Part shown: in pieces, positions 35,498-44,936 of the stretch
Numbering within the stretch: position 1 is the stretch's first letter
Layout: the number at the start of each line of letters is the position of its first letter
Assembly: GCF_043555835.1 (NCBI RefSeq)
Contig: NZ_JBIGHV010000005.1
Span: forward strand, 499,026-563,025
From: Pelomonas parva
GTDB taxonomy: Bacteria > Pseudomonadota > Gammaproteobacteria > Burkholderiales > Burkholderiaceae_C
Length of the DNA: 64,000 nucleotides
Reading direction: 5' to 3'
Position numbers and translations under genes: made by a program
The notes under the pieces: generated by a model
Databases searched by the model: none
What the model was told of the DNA's origin: nothing
Seen by the model: the letters and a program-made list of their open reading frames with translations, nothing else

Positions 35498-38020
35498 TTA
35501 CCGAAGGTCGTTCAGCATCGCCTGGGCGCGGTCACGCAGCGAGCCGCTGGCGCGCTGGATCAGTTCCTGCAGCACCTCGCGGGCACCCTCGGTGTCGCCG
35601 ATCTGGCGGAACTCGTCGGCCAGTTCCAGCTGGCGCACCAGCGGGTCGCCGTCGTCGTCGCCCAGCGCTTCGAGCGCGAGCGGGTCCGCCTCCCCAGGCT
35701 GGGTCGGCTCGCCGAGGTCGAAGTCCAGGTCGTTGGACGGCACGGTCGTCGGCCCGCTCGCTGGCTCGGCGATGGCCGGCAGGCCACCCATGCCACTGAG
35801 GTCGAAGTTCAGGTCGGGGGCCGGCGGCGCGGTACGCGTGCCGCGGCTGGAGACGTCGAAGTCCATCGTCAGGGGTGCGCGCTCGACCGAGGCCGGCAAA
35901 GCCTGGGTGGACGCCATCGCGATCGGCGAAACCGGCTCGGGGGCGTCGAGGTCGAGGTCCAGCGCCAGATCGAAGCCACTCACCGGGCCGGTGTCCGAAC
36001 CGGCACGCGACAGCGCATCGGTGCTGAGGTGAGACGCGGCCGCCTTCGTCGCCGTACTGGGCAGTGCCGTCTGCGGCAGCGTGCTGGCATTCATCGGCTC
36101 GGGGCGCAGCTCGGGGCCGTCCTCGACATGGGCGGGTGCACCGCCAGGCTGGTAAAGCGGGTTGTCCGGGTCGATGCCGCGGCCGAGCTCCTGGGCCTTG
36201 GCCCAGTCCTCGCCGGAGCCGCGCGTTTCGGCATAGAGCTGCACGGCCAGTTGCTCAAAGCCCTTGGTGTCGCGGCGCTTGGCGTAGACCTCCAGCAGCT
36301 TCAGGCGGATGGCCAGGCGCCCAGGGTTGGCGCGCAGCGCTTCCTTCAGGATTTCCTCGGCCTGCAGGTCGCGGCCATAGGCCAGGTAGACGTCGGCCTC
36401 GGCGACCGGGTCCACGTCGCCGATGGCGTCGAGCTGGCTGAGCGAATAGCTCATCGACGACTGGCCGCTGTTCTGCGCGTCACGCGTGTCGACACGCTGG
36501 CCGCCGGTGCCGCCGAAGAAGGAGTCGGGCTGCAGGCGGCTTTCGTGGAAGCCGGTCTCGGGCGCGTTGGCCGGGCGGCGCGAGCGCAGACGGTACAAGC
36601 CGAAACCGCCCAGTACCGACACGATGACACCGGCCAGGATGACGACGAACGGGCTGTCGAACAGCTTCTCGATGACCCCCGGCGGCTCCGCAACGGGCGG
36701 CGGTGCCAGCGGTGCGCTGGCGCGCGTCATCGGCTTGGATGCCGCCACGCTCGCCGCGGCCACAGGCGCAGGCTCGGTAGCCGCAACGGAGGCGGGTTCG
36801 GCGGGTGCGATCACGGGCGCGGGCAACGCCGGCGCCGTCGCGACGGAGGCAGCCTGCGCTGCCGGCTTGGCCGCGCTGGACAGCTTCTTCAACTCTTCGA
36901 CATTGCGCGTCAGCTCGGCGACGCGGGCAGCGGCATCCTTCTTTTCCGTCTCCTTGGACAGCTTGGTCTCGGCGGCGCTGGCCGGGCCGGCCTTGCTGAG
37001 CGTCAGCTTGTCGGGCGTGGGCGCGGCGGCAGGCTTGCGGTCCTCGACGGCAGCCTGCACCTGCCCCTTGGACTGGCGCTCGCTCTCGTTGTTCTGCAAG
37101 GTCGGCGCGGCGGAGGCGAGGCGCTGGCGGTAGGCAGCGAAGTCGGCGCTCTGGGCCAGGATGATGCGGCGCGCCTCCGGCGCGGGCACCGCAGCCAGCG
37201 CGTCACCGGACGGCACCTGCAACACGGCACCCGACTTCAGCAAGTTCATGTTGCCGTCGATGAAGGCATCGGGGTTGTTGCGGAACAGGCCAACCAGCAT
37301 CTGGTCCAGCGAGATGCCGCTGACCTGGGTGCGGCGGGCCACCCTGGACAGCGAGTCACCCGGGCGCACGCGGTACTCGGCGGCAGCGGTGACCGGCGGA
37401 CGGACCGGCACGGGCGCAGCGACCGGCGGACGTGCCAACGGGGCCGACGCGGAGCCGTTGCGTGGCAGCGCCGTTGCCACGGCGGGCGCAGGTGCTGGCA
37501 CCGCTTCGGCAGCCACCGGCTGCGCAGGCGCAGGAGCCGCCGCCAGGGCCGGCGGGGCCGTGACGACCGGCGCCGGCTTGGGCAGGCTCGGCGGGTCAAA
37601 CAGCAGCGTGTACTCCCGCACCAGGCGGCCGGTGGACCAGGTCAGCTCAAGGATGACGTCGACGAAGGGTTCCTGCACGGCGCGGTCGCTGCTGACCCGC
37701 AGCACCGTGCGGCCTTCGCGGCGTGCGATCTGCACCTGGGCGGAACTCAGGATTGGGTTGTATTCGACGCCGCTGGTGCGGTAGGCATCGGCCGGCGCGA
37801 CGCGCACCTTCAGCGTGGCCGCCTCCTCGGGCGTCAGGCTGGTGATGTCGATCTCGGCACGCATGGTCTCGCCGAGCGACGACTGCACGTTCAACCGGCC
37901 CAGGCCCAGCGCCTGCGCACCGCCAGCGGCCATGAGCAGCGCGGCAGCGAAGGCAAGATGGTGGCGGGCGAACCCGGTCGGGCGGACTCCCTCGAATGCG
38001 TCGCGGATGTGGTCTTTCAA
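35498..38020 (-). CDS. fimV: FimV-family peptidoglycan-binding pilus assembly protein
   Basis: About 840 residues. After an N-terminal signal segment (HHLAFAAALLMAAGGAQALGLG) comes the FimV N-terminal domain (LNVQSSLGETMRAEIDI onward), Ala/Pro linkers, a LysM domain (EYRVRPGDSLSRVARRTQVSG at about 216-236), one membrane helix (VVILAGVIVSVLGGFGLYRL), and an acidic cytoplasmic part. The cytoplasmic part ends in the TPR-like FimV C-terminal motif (EFRQIGDTEGAREVLQEL). FimV supports type IV pilus secretin assembly and polar signalling. No ATG fits; the TTG at 38020 has GGGGA five bases before it. It lies between asd and truA with hairpins on both sides. Confidence 0.88.
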   Translation of the reverse strand: MKDHIRDAFEGVRPTGFARHHLAFAAALLMAAGGAQALGLGRLNVQSSLGETMRAEIDITSLTPEEAATLKVRVAPADAYRTSGVEYNPILSSAQVQIARREGRTVLRVSSDRAVQEPFVDVILELTWSTGRLVREYTLLFDPPSLPKPAPVVTAPPALAAAPAPAQPVAAEAVPAPAPAVATALPRNGSASAPLARPPVAAPVPVRPPVTAAAEYRVRPGDSLSRVARRTQVSGISLDQMLVGLFRNNPDAFIDGNMNLLKSGAVLQVPSGDALAAVPAPEARRIILAQSADFAAYRQRLASAAPTLQNNESERQSKGQVQAAVEDRKPAAAPTPDKLTLSKAGPASAAETKLSKETEKKDAAARVAELTRNVEELKKLSSAAKPAAQAASVATAPALPAPVIAPAEPASVAATEPAPVAAASVAASKPMTRASAPLAPPPVAEPPGVIEKLFDSPFVVILAGVIVSVLGGFGLYRLRSRRPANAPETGFHESRLQPDSFFGGTGGQRVDTRDAQNSGQSSMSYSLSQLDAIGDVDPVAEADVYLAYGRDLQAEEILKEALRANPGRLAIRLKLLEVYAKRRDTKGFEQLAVQLYAETRGSGEDWAKAQELGRGIDPDNPLYQPGGAPAHVEDGPELRPEPMNASTLPQTALPSTATKAAASHLSTDALSRAGSDTGPVSGFDLALDLDLDAPEPVSPIAMASTQALPASVERAPLTMDFDVSSRGTRTAPPAPDLNFDLSGMGGLPAIAEPASGPTTVPSNDLDFDLGEPTQPGEADPLALEALGDDDGDPLVRQLELADEFRQIGDTEGAREVLQELIQRASGSLRDRAQAMLNDLR

Positions 38021-38030
38021 GGCATTCCCC

Positions 38031-38062
38031 AAAGCAACAAGGCGGGGCCGATGGGCCCCGCC
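38031..38062 (-). terminator. terminator-like hairpin just upstream of fimV
   Basis: Nine-base arms GGCGGGGCC (38041-38049) and GGCCCCGCC (38054-38062) enclose four bases and are followed on the minus strand by TTGTTGCTTT. It lies 20 bases before the fimV TTG and more than 200 bases after asd. It could therefore end asd readthrough or act as a fimV leader attenuator. Confidence 0.6.
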
Positions 38063-38265
38063 TGTCTCGATCTTCAGCACGCGCTGCACGAACCTGGTCT
38101 GCACACTGGTTTGCACGTCATGACCTGCGTCGAGTTTTGAATCAAAAACACAACGGCATCAAGCATATACGCGGAAATGCTCAAGGGGTACCTGATGTGT
38201 CGCTTGCTTCCAATTTCAACGCCAGGGTGAACCCTAGTTCACGAGGTAAGCGTCTGTAAGACGGC

Positions 38266-39378
38266 TCAACGCTCCAGCAGGATGCGCAGCATGCGGCGCA
38301 GCGGCTCGGCCGCGCCCCACAGCAGCTGGTCGCCGATGGTGAAGGCACCGACGTACTCGGGGCCCATCGCCAGCTTGCGCACGCGGCCGACCGGGATGGT
38401 CATCGTGCCGGTGACGGCCACGGGGGTCAGGTCGCGGATGGTGGCTTCGCGCGTATTGGGCACCAGCTTCACCCAGGCGTTGTCGGCGGCGATCATGGCC
38501 TCGATGTCTGCCAGCGGCACGTCCTTCTTCAGCTTGAACGTCAGCGCCTGGCTGTGGCAGCGCATGGCGCCGACGCGAACGCAGAAGCCGTCGACGGGGA
38601 TGCCGTCCGAGCCGAGGATCTTGTTGGTCTCGGCCATGCCCTTCCATTCTTCCTTGGACATGCCGTTGCCCAGATCCTTGTCGATCCAGGGGATGAGCGA
38701 GCCGCCCAGCGGTACGCCGAAGTTCGCGGTCTCGTCGGCCGACAGCGAGCGTTGCTTGGCGATGACCTGGCGGTCGATCTCGAGGATGGCGCTCTTGGGG
38801 TCGTCCAGCAGCGGCTTCACGGCGGCGTTCAGCGTGCCGTACTGCGTCAGCAGTTCGCGCATGTGCTGAGCACCACCACCGGAAGCGGCCTGGTAGGTCT
38901 GCGTGGACATCCACTCGACGAGGCCGGCCTTGTACAGCGCACCCACGCCCATCAGCATGCAGCTGACCGTGCAGTTACCACCAATCCAGTTCTTGCCGCC
39001 GTTGCTCAACGCCTGGTCGATGACCGGGCGGTTGACGGGGTCCAGGATGATGACGGCATCGTCCGCCATGCGCAGCGTGGAGGCGGCGTCGATCCAGTGG
39101 CCGGCCCAGCCCGCAGCACGCAGCTTGGGGTAGACCTCGGATGTGTAGTCGCCGCCCTGGGCCGTGATGATGATGTCGCAGCGCTTGAGCTGTTCGAGGT
39201 CGAACGCGTTTTGCAGCGTCTTCTCGTTCTTGGCCTGGGCCGGGGCAGCGCCACCGGCGTTGGAAGTCGAGAAGAACAGCGGCTCGATCAGGTCGAAATC
39301 GCGCTCAGCGGTCATGCGCTCCATGAGCACTGAGCCCACCATGCCGCGCCAGCCTACGAGGCCTACCAAGGTCGTCAT
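38266..39378 (-). CDS. asd: aspartate-semialdehyde dehydrogenase
   Basis: A 370-residue enzyme reducing aspartyl phosphate to aspartate semialdehyde, the branch point to lysine, methionine and threonine. The nucleophilic cysteine is Cys136 in GGNCTVS, as in the E. coli-type enzyme, and the cofactor loop is VGWRGMVGS. Three ATGs in a row occur at 39378-39384; the third (39378) is chosen because AAGGA then sits six bases before it. It follows leuB after an 87-base gap without a clear promoter. Confidence 0.96.
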   Translation of the reverse strand: MTTLVGLVGWRGMVGSVLMERMTAERDFDLIEPLFFSTSNAGGAAPAQAKNEKTLQNAFDLEQLKRCDIIITAQGGDYTSEVYPKLRAAGWAGHWIDAASTLRMADDAVIILDPVNRPVIDQALSNGGKNWIGGNCTVSCMLMGVGALYKAGLVEWMSTQTYQAASGGGAQHMRELLTQYGTLNAAVKPLLDDPKSAILEIDRQVIAKQRSLSADETANFGVPLGGSLIPWIDKDLGNGMSKEEWKGMAETNKILGSDGIPVDGFCVRVGAMRCHSQALTFKLKKDVPLADIEAMIAADNAWVKLVPNTREATIRDLTPVAVTGTMTIPVGRVRKLAMGPEYVGAFTIGDQLLWGAAEPLRRMLRILLER

Positions 39379-39465
39379 CATCATTCCTTTGTCGTTCACC
39401 AAACCCCATCCACTTCGGGCCCCGGCTCGTTCGCCGGGTTTGGAGGGGCGAGACGAGACGGAGCT

Positions 39466-40560
39466 TTAGCTCTTGATGGTTTTCGTGGTCGTAATGGCTT
39501 TAACGACAGCGTCGCCCATCTCGATGGTGGAAACCTTCGAGGTGCCTTCGGACCAGATGTCGGCGGTGCGCAAGCCCTGGGCCAGCACGGACTGCACGGC
39601 CTGCTCGATACGAGCGGCAGCGTCGGCTTGGTTGAGGGAGAACTTGAGCATCATGGCAGCGGACAGGATTGTAGCCAGCGGGTTGGCGATTCCCTTGCCG
39701 GCGATGTCCGGCGCGCTGCCGTGGCTGGGTTCGTAGAGGCCCTTGTTGTTGGCATCCAACGAGGCGGACGGCAGCATGCCGATGGAGCCGGTCAGCATCG
39801 CGGCCTCATCCGAGAGGATGTCGCCGAACATGTTGCCGGTTACGACCACGTCGAACTTCTTCGGCGCCTTGACGAGCTGCATGGCGGCGTTGTCAACGTA
39901 CATGTGATCCAGCTCGACGTCGGGGTACTGGGCGTGGACTTCGATGACGATGTCCTTCCAAAACTGCGAGGTCTCCAGCACATTGGCCTTGTCGACGCTG
40001 GTCAGGCGCTTGCTGCGCTTGCGCGCCGCCTGGAAGGCGACGTGGGCGATGCGCTCGATCTCGGGGCGCGAGTAGCGCATCGTGTCGAAGGCTTCGTCGG
40101 CGCCGGGGAAGTGGCCGTCCACGGCCGTGCGGCGGCCGCGCGGCTGGCCGAAGTAGATGTCGCCGGTGAGTTCGCGGATCAACAGGATGTCGAGGCCTGC
40201 GACCAACTCGGGCTTCAGCGACGAGGCGTGCGTCAGCTGTTCATAGCAGATGGCGGGGCGGAAGTTGGCGAAGAGGCCCAGGGCCTTGCGCAGGCCGAGG
40301 ATGGCCTGCTCGGGGCGCAGCGAGCGCTCCAGCTTGTCGTACTTCCAGTCACCGACCGCGCCGAACAGCACGGCGTCGGCTTCCTGCGCCAGCTTCAGCG
40401 TGGCGGGAGGCAGCGGGTGGCCGCTGGTGTCATAGGCCTTGCCACCGACGTCGGCCCAGTCGAGTTGCAAGGGCAGGTCCAGCGCGTTCAGCACCTTGAC
40501 GGCCTCAGCCATGATTTCCGGGCCGATGCCGTCGCCCGGCAGTACTGCAATCTTCTTCAT
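39466..40560 (-). CDS. leuB: 3-isopropylmalate dehydrogenase
   Basis: A 364-residue metal-dependent oxidative decarboxylase of leucine synthesis. It starts with the family N-terminus MKKIAVLPGDGIGPEI. The arginine-rich substrate loop LRKALGLFANFRPA, the tyrosine region RELTGDIYFGQPRG, and the cofactor segment SHGSAPDIAGKGIANP are present. It lies one base after leuD, so the two are tightly coupled in a leuC-leuD-leuB order. Confidence 0.98.
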   Translation of the reverse strand: MKKIAVLPGDGIGPEIMAEAVKVLNALDLPLQLDWADVGGKAYDTSGHPLPPATLKLAQEADAVLFGAVGDWKYDKLERSLRPEQAILGLRKALGLFANFRPAICYEQLTHASSLKPELVAGLDILLIRELTGDIYFGQPRGRRTAVDGHFPGADEAFDTMRYSRPEIERIAHVAFQAARKRSKRLTSVDKANVLETSQFWKDIVIEVHAQYPDVELDHMYVDNAAMQLVKAPKKFDVVVTGNMFGDILSDEAAMLTGSIGMLPSASLDANNKGLYEPSHGSAPDIAGKGIANPLATILSAAMMLKFSLNQADAAARIEQAVQSVLAQGLRTADIWSEGTSKVSTIEMGDAVVKAITTTKTIKS

Positions 40561-40561
40561 C

Positions 40562-41209
40562 TCAAATCACTCGGTTGGCCAGCCAGGGCTTACTGGCAAT
40601 GCGTTGCGCCTCGTAGGCGCGGATCTTGTCGGTGTGCTGGAGAGTTAGACCGATCTCGTCGAGACCGCCGATCAGACATTCCTTGCGGAAAGGCTCGATG
40701 TCGAAAGGCAGTTCGGCGCCGTCGGGCTTCACGACGACCTGGCGCGGCAGGTCCACGGTCAGTTGGTAGCCGGGGAAGGCGGCCACTTCGTCGAACAGGC
40801 GCGCGATGGCGCTCTCCGACAGGGCTATGGGCAGCAGGCCGTTCTTGAAGCAGTTGTTGAAGAAGATGTCGGCGAAGCTGGGCGCCAGGATGGCGCGGAA
40901 GCCGTACTGCTGCAGCGCCCAGGGCGCGTGCTCGCGGCTGGAGCCGCAGCCGAAATTGCTGCGCGCGATCAGCACGCTGGCGCCGGCGTAGCGCGGCTGG
41001 TTCAGCACGAAGTCGGGGTTGGGCTTGCGGCTCGCCGGGTCCTGACCGGGCTCGCCGTGGTCCAGGTAGCGCCATTCGTCGAACAGGTTGGGGCCGAAGC
41101 CACTGCGCTTGATCGACTTCAGGAACTGCTTGGGGATGATGGCGTCGGTGTCGACGTTGTCGCGGTCCATGGGCGCGACGAGGCCCTTGTGGATGGTGAA
41201 CTTGTCCAT
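40562..41209 (-). CDS. leuD: isopropylmalate isomerase small subunit
   Basis: A 215-residue swivel-domain subunit that pairs with LeuC to convert 2- to 3-isopropylmalate. The substrate loop GCGSSREHAPWAL and the N-terminal DRDNVDTDAIIPKQFLK are diagnostic. It starts two bases after the leuC stop. Length is normal for the proteobacterial type. Confidence 0.97.
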   Translation of the reverse strand: MDKFTIHKGLVAPMDRDNVDTDAIIPKQFLKSIKRSGFGPNLFDEWRYLDHGEPGQDPASRKPNPDFVLNQPRYAGASVLIARSNFGCGSSREHAPWALQQYGFRAILAPSFADIFFNNCFKNGLLPIALSESAIARLFDEVAAFPGYQLTVDLPRQVVVKPDGAELPFDIEPFRKECLIGGLDEIGLTLQHTDKIRAYEAQRIASKPWLANRVI

Positions 41210-41211
41210 GA

Positions 41212-42624
41212 TCAGCTCAGGGTGCGAACGTCAACGAAATGGCCGGTCATTGCGGCGGCTGCAGCCATCGCCGGGCTGACAAGGTGGGTGCGCCCACCCG
41301 CGCCCTGCCGGCCTTCGAAGTTGCGGTTGCTGGTGGAGGCGCAACGCTCGCCCGGCTCCAGCCGGTCGGCGTTCATCGCCAGGCACATGGAGCAGCCGGG
41401 CTCGCGCCATTCAAAGCCCGCAGCCTTGAAGACCTGGTCCAGGCCCTCGGCCTCGGCCTGCGCCTTGACGAGGCCGGAGCCCGGCACGACGAGCGCCAGC
41501 TTGATGTTCTTGGCCAGGCGCCCACCGACGCGCTTCACGACGGCTGCAGCCTCGCGCATGTCCTCGATGCGGCTGTTGGTGCAGGAGCCGATGAAGACCT
41601 TGTCGACATGGATGTCGCTGATGGCCTTGTTGGGCTCCAGCGCCATGTAGGTCAGCGCCCGCTCGATGGCGCCGCGCTTGACGGCGTCCTTTTCCTTCTC
41701 GGGGTCAGGCACGCGGTCGTCCACGGCCAACACCATTTCGGGCGAGGTGCCCCAGCTGACCTGCGGGCGGATCTGCGCGGCATCGAGCTCGACGACCTTG
41801 TCGAAGTGCGCGCCGGGGTCGGAATGCAGCGTGCGCCAGTAGGCGACGGCCTGGTCCCACTCCACGCCGGTGGGCGTGAACGGGCGGCCCTTGACGTAGT
41901 TGATCGTCGTGTCGTCCACGGCGATCAGGCCGGCGCGGGCACCGGCCTCGATGGCCATGTTGCACACCGTCATGCGGCCTTCCATGCTCAGCGCGCGGAT
42001 GGCGGAGCCGGCGAACTCGATGGTGTAGCCATTGCCGCCGGCCGTGCCGATCTTGCCGATGATGGCAAGCACGATGTCCTTGGCGCCCACGCCCTGGGGA
42101 CATTGCCCCTCGACCTTGACGAGCAAGTTCTTGGCCTTCTTGGCCGACAGCGTCTGCGTGGCCAGCACATGCTCGACCTCGCTGGTGCCGATGCCATGCG
42201 CCAGCGCACCGAAGGCGCCGTGGGTGGATGTGTGGCTGTCGCCGCAGACGACGGTCATCCCGGGCAACGTGGCGCCCTGCTCCGGGCCGATGACGTGCAC
42301 GATGCCCTGGCGCTTGTCGGTCATCTTGAACTGCGTGATGCCGACGCGGTCGCAGTTGGCGTCCAGCGTGTCGACCTGCAGCTTGGAGATGGGGTCGGCG
42401 ATGCCTTGCGAACGATCCGTCGTCGGCACGTTGTGATCGCTGACGGCAAGGTTGGCGCTGAGGCGCCACACCTTGCGGCCGGCCAGGTCCAGGCCTTCGA
42501 AGGCCTGCGGGCTGGTCACCTCATGCACGAGGTGGCGGTCGATGTAGAGCAAGGCCGTGCCATCCGGTTCGGAGTGCACGACATGCTCGTCCCAGAGCTT
42601 GTCGTAAAGCGTTCTTGAAGTCAT
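41212..42624 (-). CDS. leuC: isopropylmalate isomerase large subunit
   Basis: A 470-residue aconitase-superfamily subunit. Iron-sulfur cysteines are visible in FIGSCTNSRIED and in EPGCSMCLAMN, and the N-terminal MTSRTLYDKLWDEHVV sets the start at 42624. A 33-codon upstream frame extension is antisense-like and rejected. The start overlaps the stop of the LysR regulator gene by four bases (ATGA), so regulator and enzyme are translationally coupled. Confidence 0.98.
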   Translation of the reverse strand: MTSRTLYDKLWDEHVVHSEPDGTALLYIDRHLVHEVTSPQAFEGLDLAGRKVWRLSANLAVSDHNVPTTDRSQGIADPISKLQVDTLDANCDRVGITQFKMTDKRQGIVHVIGPEQGATLPGMTVVCGDSHTSTHGAFGALAHGIGTSEVEHVLATQTLSAKKAKNLLVKVEGQCPQGVGAKDIVLAIIGKIGTAGGNGYTIEFAGSAIRALSMEGRMTVCNMAIEAGARAGLIAVDDTTINYVKGRPFTPTGVEWDQAVAYWRTLHSDPGAHFDKVVELDAAQIRPQVSWGTSPEMVLAVDDRVPDPEKEKDAVKRGAIERALTYMALEPNKAISDIHVDKVFIGSCTNSRIEDMREAAAVVKRVGGRLAKNIKLALVVPGSGLVKAQAEAEGLDQVFKAAGFEWREPGCSMCLAMNADRLEPGERCASTSNRNFEGRQGAGGRTHLVSPAMAAAAAMTGHFVDVRTLS

Positions 42625-43514
42625 TGCTTCTCGCGAGGAATGAGGGTGTCCACGAAGCGTTGCACCACGGTGGGCAAGCGCTGTTGGCGCAGCACACCCA
42701 GGTAATAGTCGCGCTCGGCCCACGACTCTTCAAGTCGCAGGCAGCGCACGCCGAAGACGCGGGTGAAGCGCTCGGCGGGTTGTTCGGGCAGCACGGCCAC
42801 GCCCAGGCCCGACTCGACCAGTTGAGCGATGCCGTCGAAGCCGCGCACCTGCAGGCGGGCGTTCAGCGTCTGGCCGCGTGCGGCGGCCTGTTCGCGCATC
42901 AACTCCTGGGCGCTGGCACCTGCATGCAGGCCGATGAGGTCATAGGCCAGCAAGTCGTCGAAGCTGACGGCCTCTCGGGCGGCCAGTGGATGCTTGAGCG
43001 GCACCAGCGCCGCGAGGCGGCTGCGGGCGAAGACCCAGGTCTGCACGCGGTTGTCCAGCACGGGCGCGGTGAAGATGCCCACATCGGCGCGGCCTTCAGC
43101 GACGGCGGCCTGCACCTCGGCGCTGGTCAGGTCCTCCAGGCTGATGCGGATCTGCGCATGGGCTTGGGAGAACTCGACCAGATACGGCGGCAGGCACTCG
43201 GCGATCGCGCTGGTGTTGGAGGCGATGCGCAGATGGCCCTTGATGCCGCGCGAGAACTCCATGACCTCGGTTTCGAGCGCATAGAGGGAGGCATGCAGCG
43301 AGCGGATGTGGCGCACCAGCGCCCGACCGGCCTCGGTGGGCTCGACACCCCTGGCGCGGCGCTCGAAGAGCTGCACGCCCAGGCGGCTTTCGAGGTCAGA
43401 CAGCCGCTTGCTGGCGGCCGCCAGCGCCAGGTGCTCCTGGGCAGCGCCGCGCGTGATCGAGCGAGTCTGCTCGATGGCCAGCACGAGGTTGAGGGTGGTG
43501 AGATCGTGGCGCAT
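42621..43514 (-). CDS. LysR-type regulator heading the leuCDB transcript
   Basis: A 297-residue regulator with the LysR winged helix at 1-60 (GAAQEHLALAAASKRLSDLESRLGVQLF) and a substrate-binding effector domain behind it. The start at 43514 gives the family N-terminus MRHDLTTLNLVLAIEQ. It is on the same strand as leuC and overlaps it by four bases, unlike the classical divergent LysR arrangement. It may control the leu genes together with itself, or an unlinked target such as citrate or sulfur genes. The effector is not known; it is weakly like CysB/CrgA-type members only in general layout. Confidence 0.88.
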   Translation of the reverse strand: MRHDLTTLNLVLAIEQTRSITRGAAQEHLALAAASKRLSDLESRLGVQLFERRARGVEPTEAGRALVRHIRSLHASLYALETEVMEFSRGIKGHLRIASNTSAIAECLPPYLVEFSQAHAQIRISLEDLTSAEVQAAVAEGRADVGIFTAPVLDNRVQTWVFARSRLAALVPLKHPLAAREAVSFDDLLAYDLIGLHAGASAQELMREQAAARGQTLNARLQVRGFDGIAQLVESGLGVAVLPEQPAERFTRVFGVRCLRLEESWAERDYYLGVLRQQRLPTVVQRFVDTLIPREKQ

Positions 43515-43595
43515 GATCGTTTGACTCCAGCATAGCCTTCGCGAAGAACGCAATTCTGCGCCAGAAAGCGATAGTGATTTCGCCAAAGACGAACT

Positions 43596-44936
43596 TCAAC
43601 GTGTCGCTGGGCTGTCTACCTGCTTCAGCAAACCGCGCAACACGTTGCGGCTGTGGGCGCCGAAATGGCCCAGCAGCTCGGCGATGCGCGCCTGCAGCGA
43701 GTCGCGCTGCCCCTGCATGTCGCGGGCAAGCGCCGGGCCGAGCTGGGACTCGTTGGCGGCAAAGTCGAAATTGGGGTCAGTGACAAATTTTGCCGGCGCG
43801 CCGATGACGACGGCCGCGTCGGTCGCCGGACCGGCGGCGAAGGCCTCCGCAGCCACCACGTCGCGGACATAGGCCGGGCTCCAGGGTGGATAGCGCGCGT
43901 CGCGTGCAGCGTCCCGCAGCGCGGTCTCCAGCGGGCCGTCCTGCCGCTTGCGGGCGGCGTCGATGATCCAGCGGGTCTGGAACTGCTCCAGCACGAAGTG
44001 GCGGTTGCTCTGCAGCACGACGAGACCTTGGCGATCCGCCGGTGCGCCGAGCTGGGCCTTGAGGTTGACCCACATCATGTGACCCAGCGTGGCGCCGGGG
44101 GCGGCGCTGGCGTGATAGGGCTGCGTCAGGTCCTCGACGTGGTGCAGCGCCAGGCCGGCAAAGCGCCAACCCCAGTAGGCATGGCCGGTCTGCCAGGCCA
44201 GCACCGCCAGCCCGCCGTACTGCTGCACGCGCAGCTCGGTGAAGGTGCGGGCGAAGCTGGGCGCCAGCGTGTTGAAGATGGCGCCTTGGTGGAAGAAGCC
44301 CATGTGGAAGGGCGCCTGGGAGCCGATGGCGACGGCGGGGTTGCCGAAGGGCTGCTTGCCGAAGCCGTAGGACGGGTTCGAAGGCGCGCCCGGGTTGTCG
44401 TCGAAAAGGTTGAGGTCATGGCCGTAGTCGGGCTCGTCGCAGGCCGAGGCCAGCACGGCCAGCGGCGTGACGGCATCGCCGGGTTGCAGCGTGACGAAAC
44501 GCTGCGTCGCGCCCTTGCTGTTGGGAACGGCGCTGACCTGCACAACGTCCAGCGGCGGGCGGCTGGCGTCGGGGTCGCGCGGGTCGACCTGCAGGTAGAG
44601 CGCGAGCTTGCTGTGTGGCGACAGGCGCAGCGCACGCAGGAAGGCGGCGCGGCGGTCAGCATCGCTGCGACGGGCGTCGGCCACGAACCGCAGCGCATCG
44701 GGTCTTGGCGCGTGGCCCTTCAGGTGCTCACGGGCCCAGGCCTCTTGTGCGTCCAGCGTGCGGGCAATCGCGGCTTCCTGGTCACGCAGAAAATCGACCA
44801 GGAGCTCGGCCTTCACGGCGGCGGCGCTCGCGACCTCGGGCATGCGCTCGAAGGCGCGGTAGCACATGGGGCTGTGGTTGCCCCAAGCCTGCGCGAAGGT
44901 CGGCAGCCAGGCCAGCAAGAACAAGAAATGGCGCAT
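43596..44936 (-). CDS. secreted zinc phospholipase C / P1 nuclease-like protein
   Basis: A 446-residue protein. The signal peptide MRHFLFLLAWLPTFAQA would be cut exactly before Trp18; family members use a mature N-terminal tryptophan as a zinc ligand. The central motif GLALHHVEDLTQPYHAS matches the H-x3-D-x4-P-x-H core of the phospholipase C/S1-P1 nuclease superfamily, preceded by QTGHAYWGW. Whether it hydrolyses phospholipid or nucleic acid is unknown. The mature protein is longer than classic members (about 250-270 residues), with extra segments at about 100-200 and after 350. An alternative start 47 codons upstream would bury the signal peptide. It is divergent from the VWA lipoprotein. 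Confidence 0.75.
   Translation of the reverse strand: MRHFLFLLAWLPTFAQAWGNHSPMCYRAFERMPEVASAAAVKAELLVDFLRDQEAAIARTLDAQEAWAREHLKGHAPRPDALRFVADARRSDADRRAAFLRALRLSPHSKLALYLQVDPRDPDASRPPLDVVQVSAVPNSKGATQRFVTLQPGDAVTPLAVLASACDEPDYGHDLNLFDDNPGAPSNPSYGFGKQPFGNPAVAIGSQAPFHMGFFHQGAIFNTLAPSFARTFTELRVQQYGGLAVLAWQTGHAYWGWRFAGLALHHVEDLTQPYHASAAPGATLGHMMWVNLKAQLGAPADRQGLVVLQSNRHFVLEQFQTRWIIDAARKRQDGPLETALRDAARDARYPPWSPAYVRDVVAAEAFAAGPATDAAVVIGAPAKFVTDPNFDFAANESQLGPALARDMQGQRDSLQARIAELLGHFGAHSRNVLRGLLKQVDSPATR

Noticed and set aside
38227..38242. Inverted repeat GTGAAC / GTTCAC downstream of asd
   Set aside because: Short, no T-run and no clear partner gene; could be a chance hairpin.
39421..39438. Hairpin CCCGGC / GCCGGG between leuB and asd
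   Set aside because: Six-base stem without a T-run in either direction; too weak to call a terminator.
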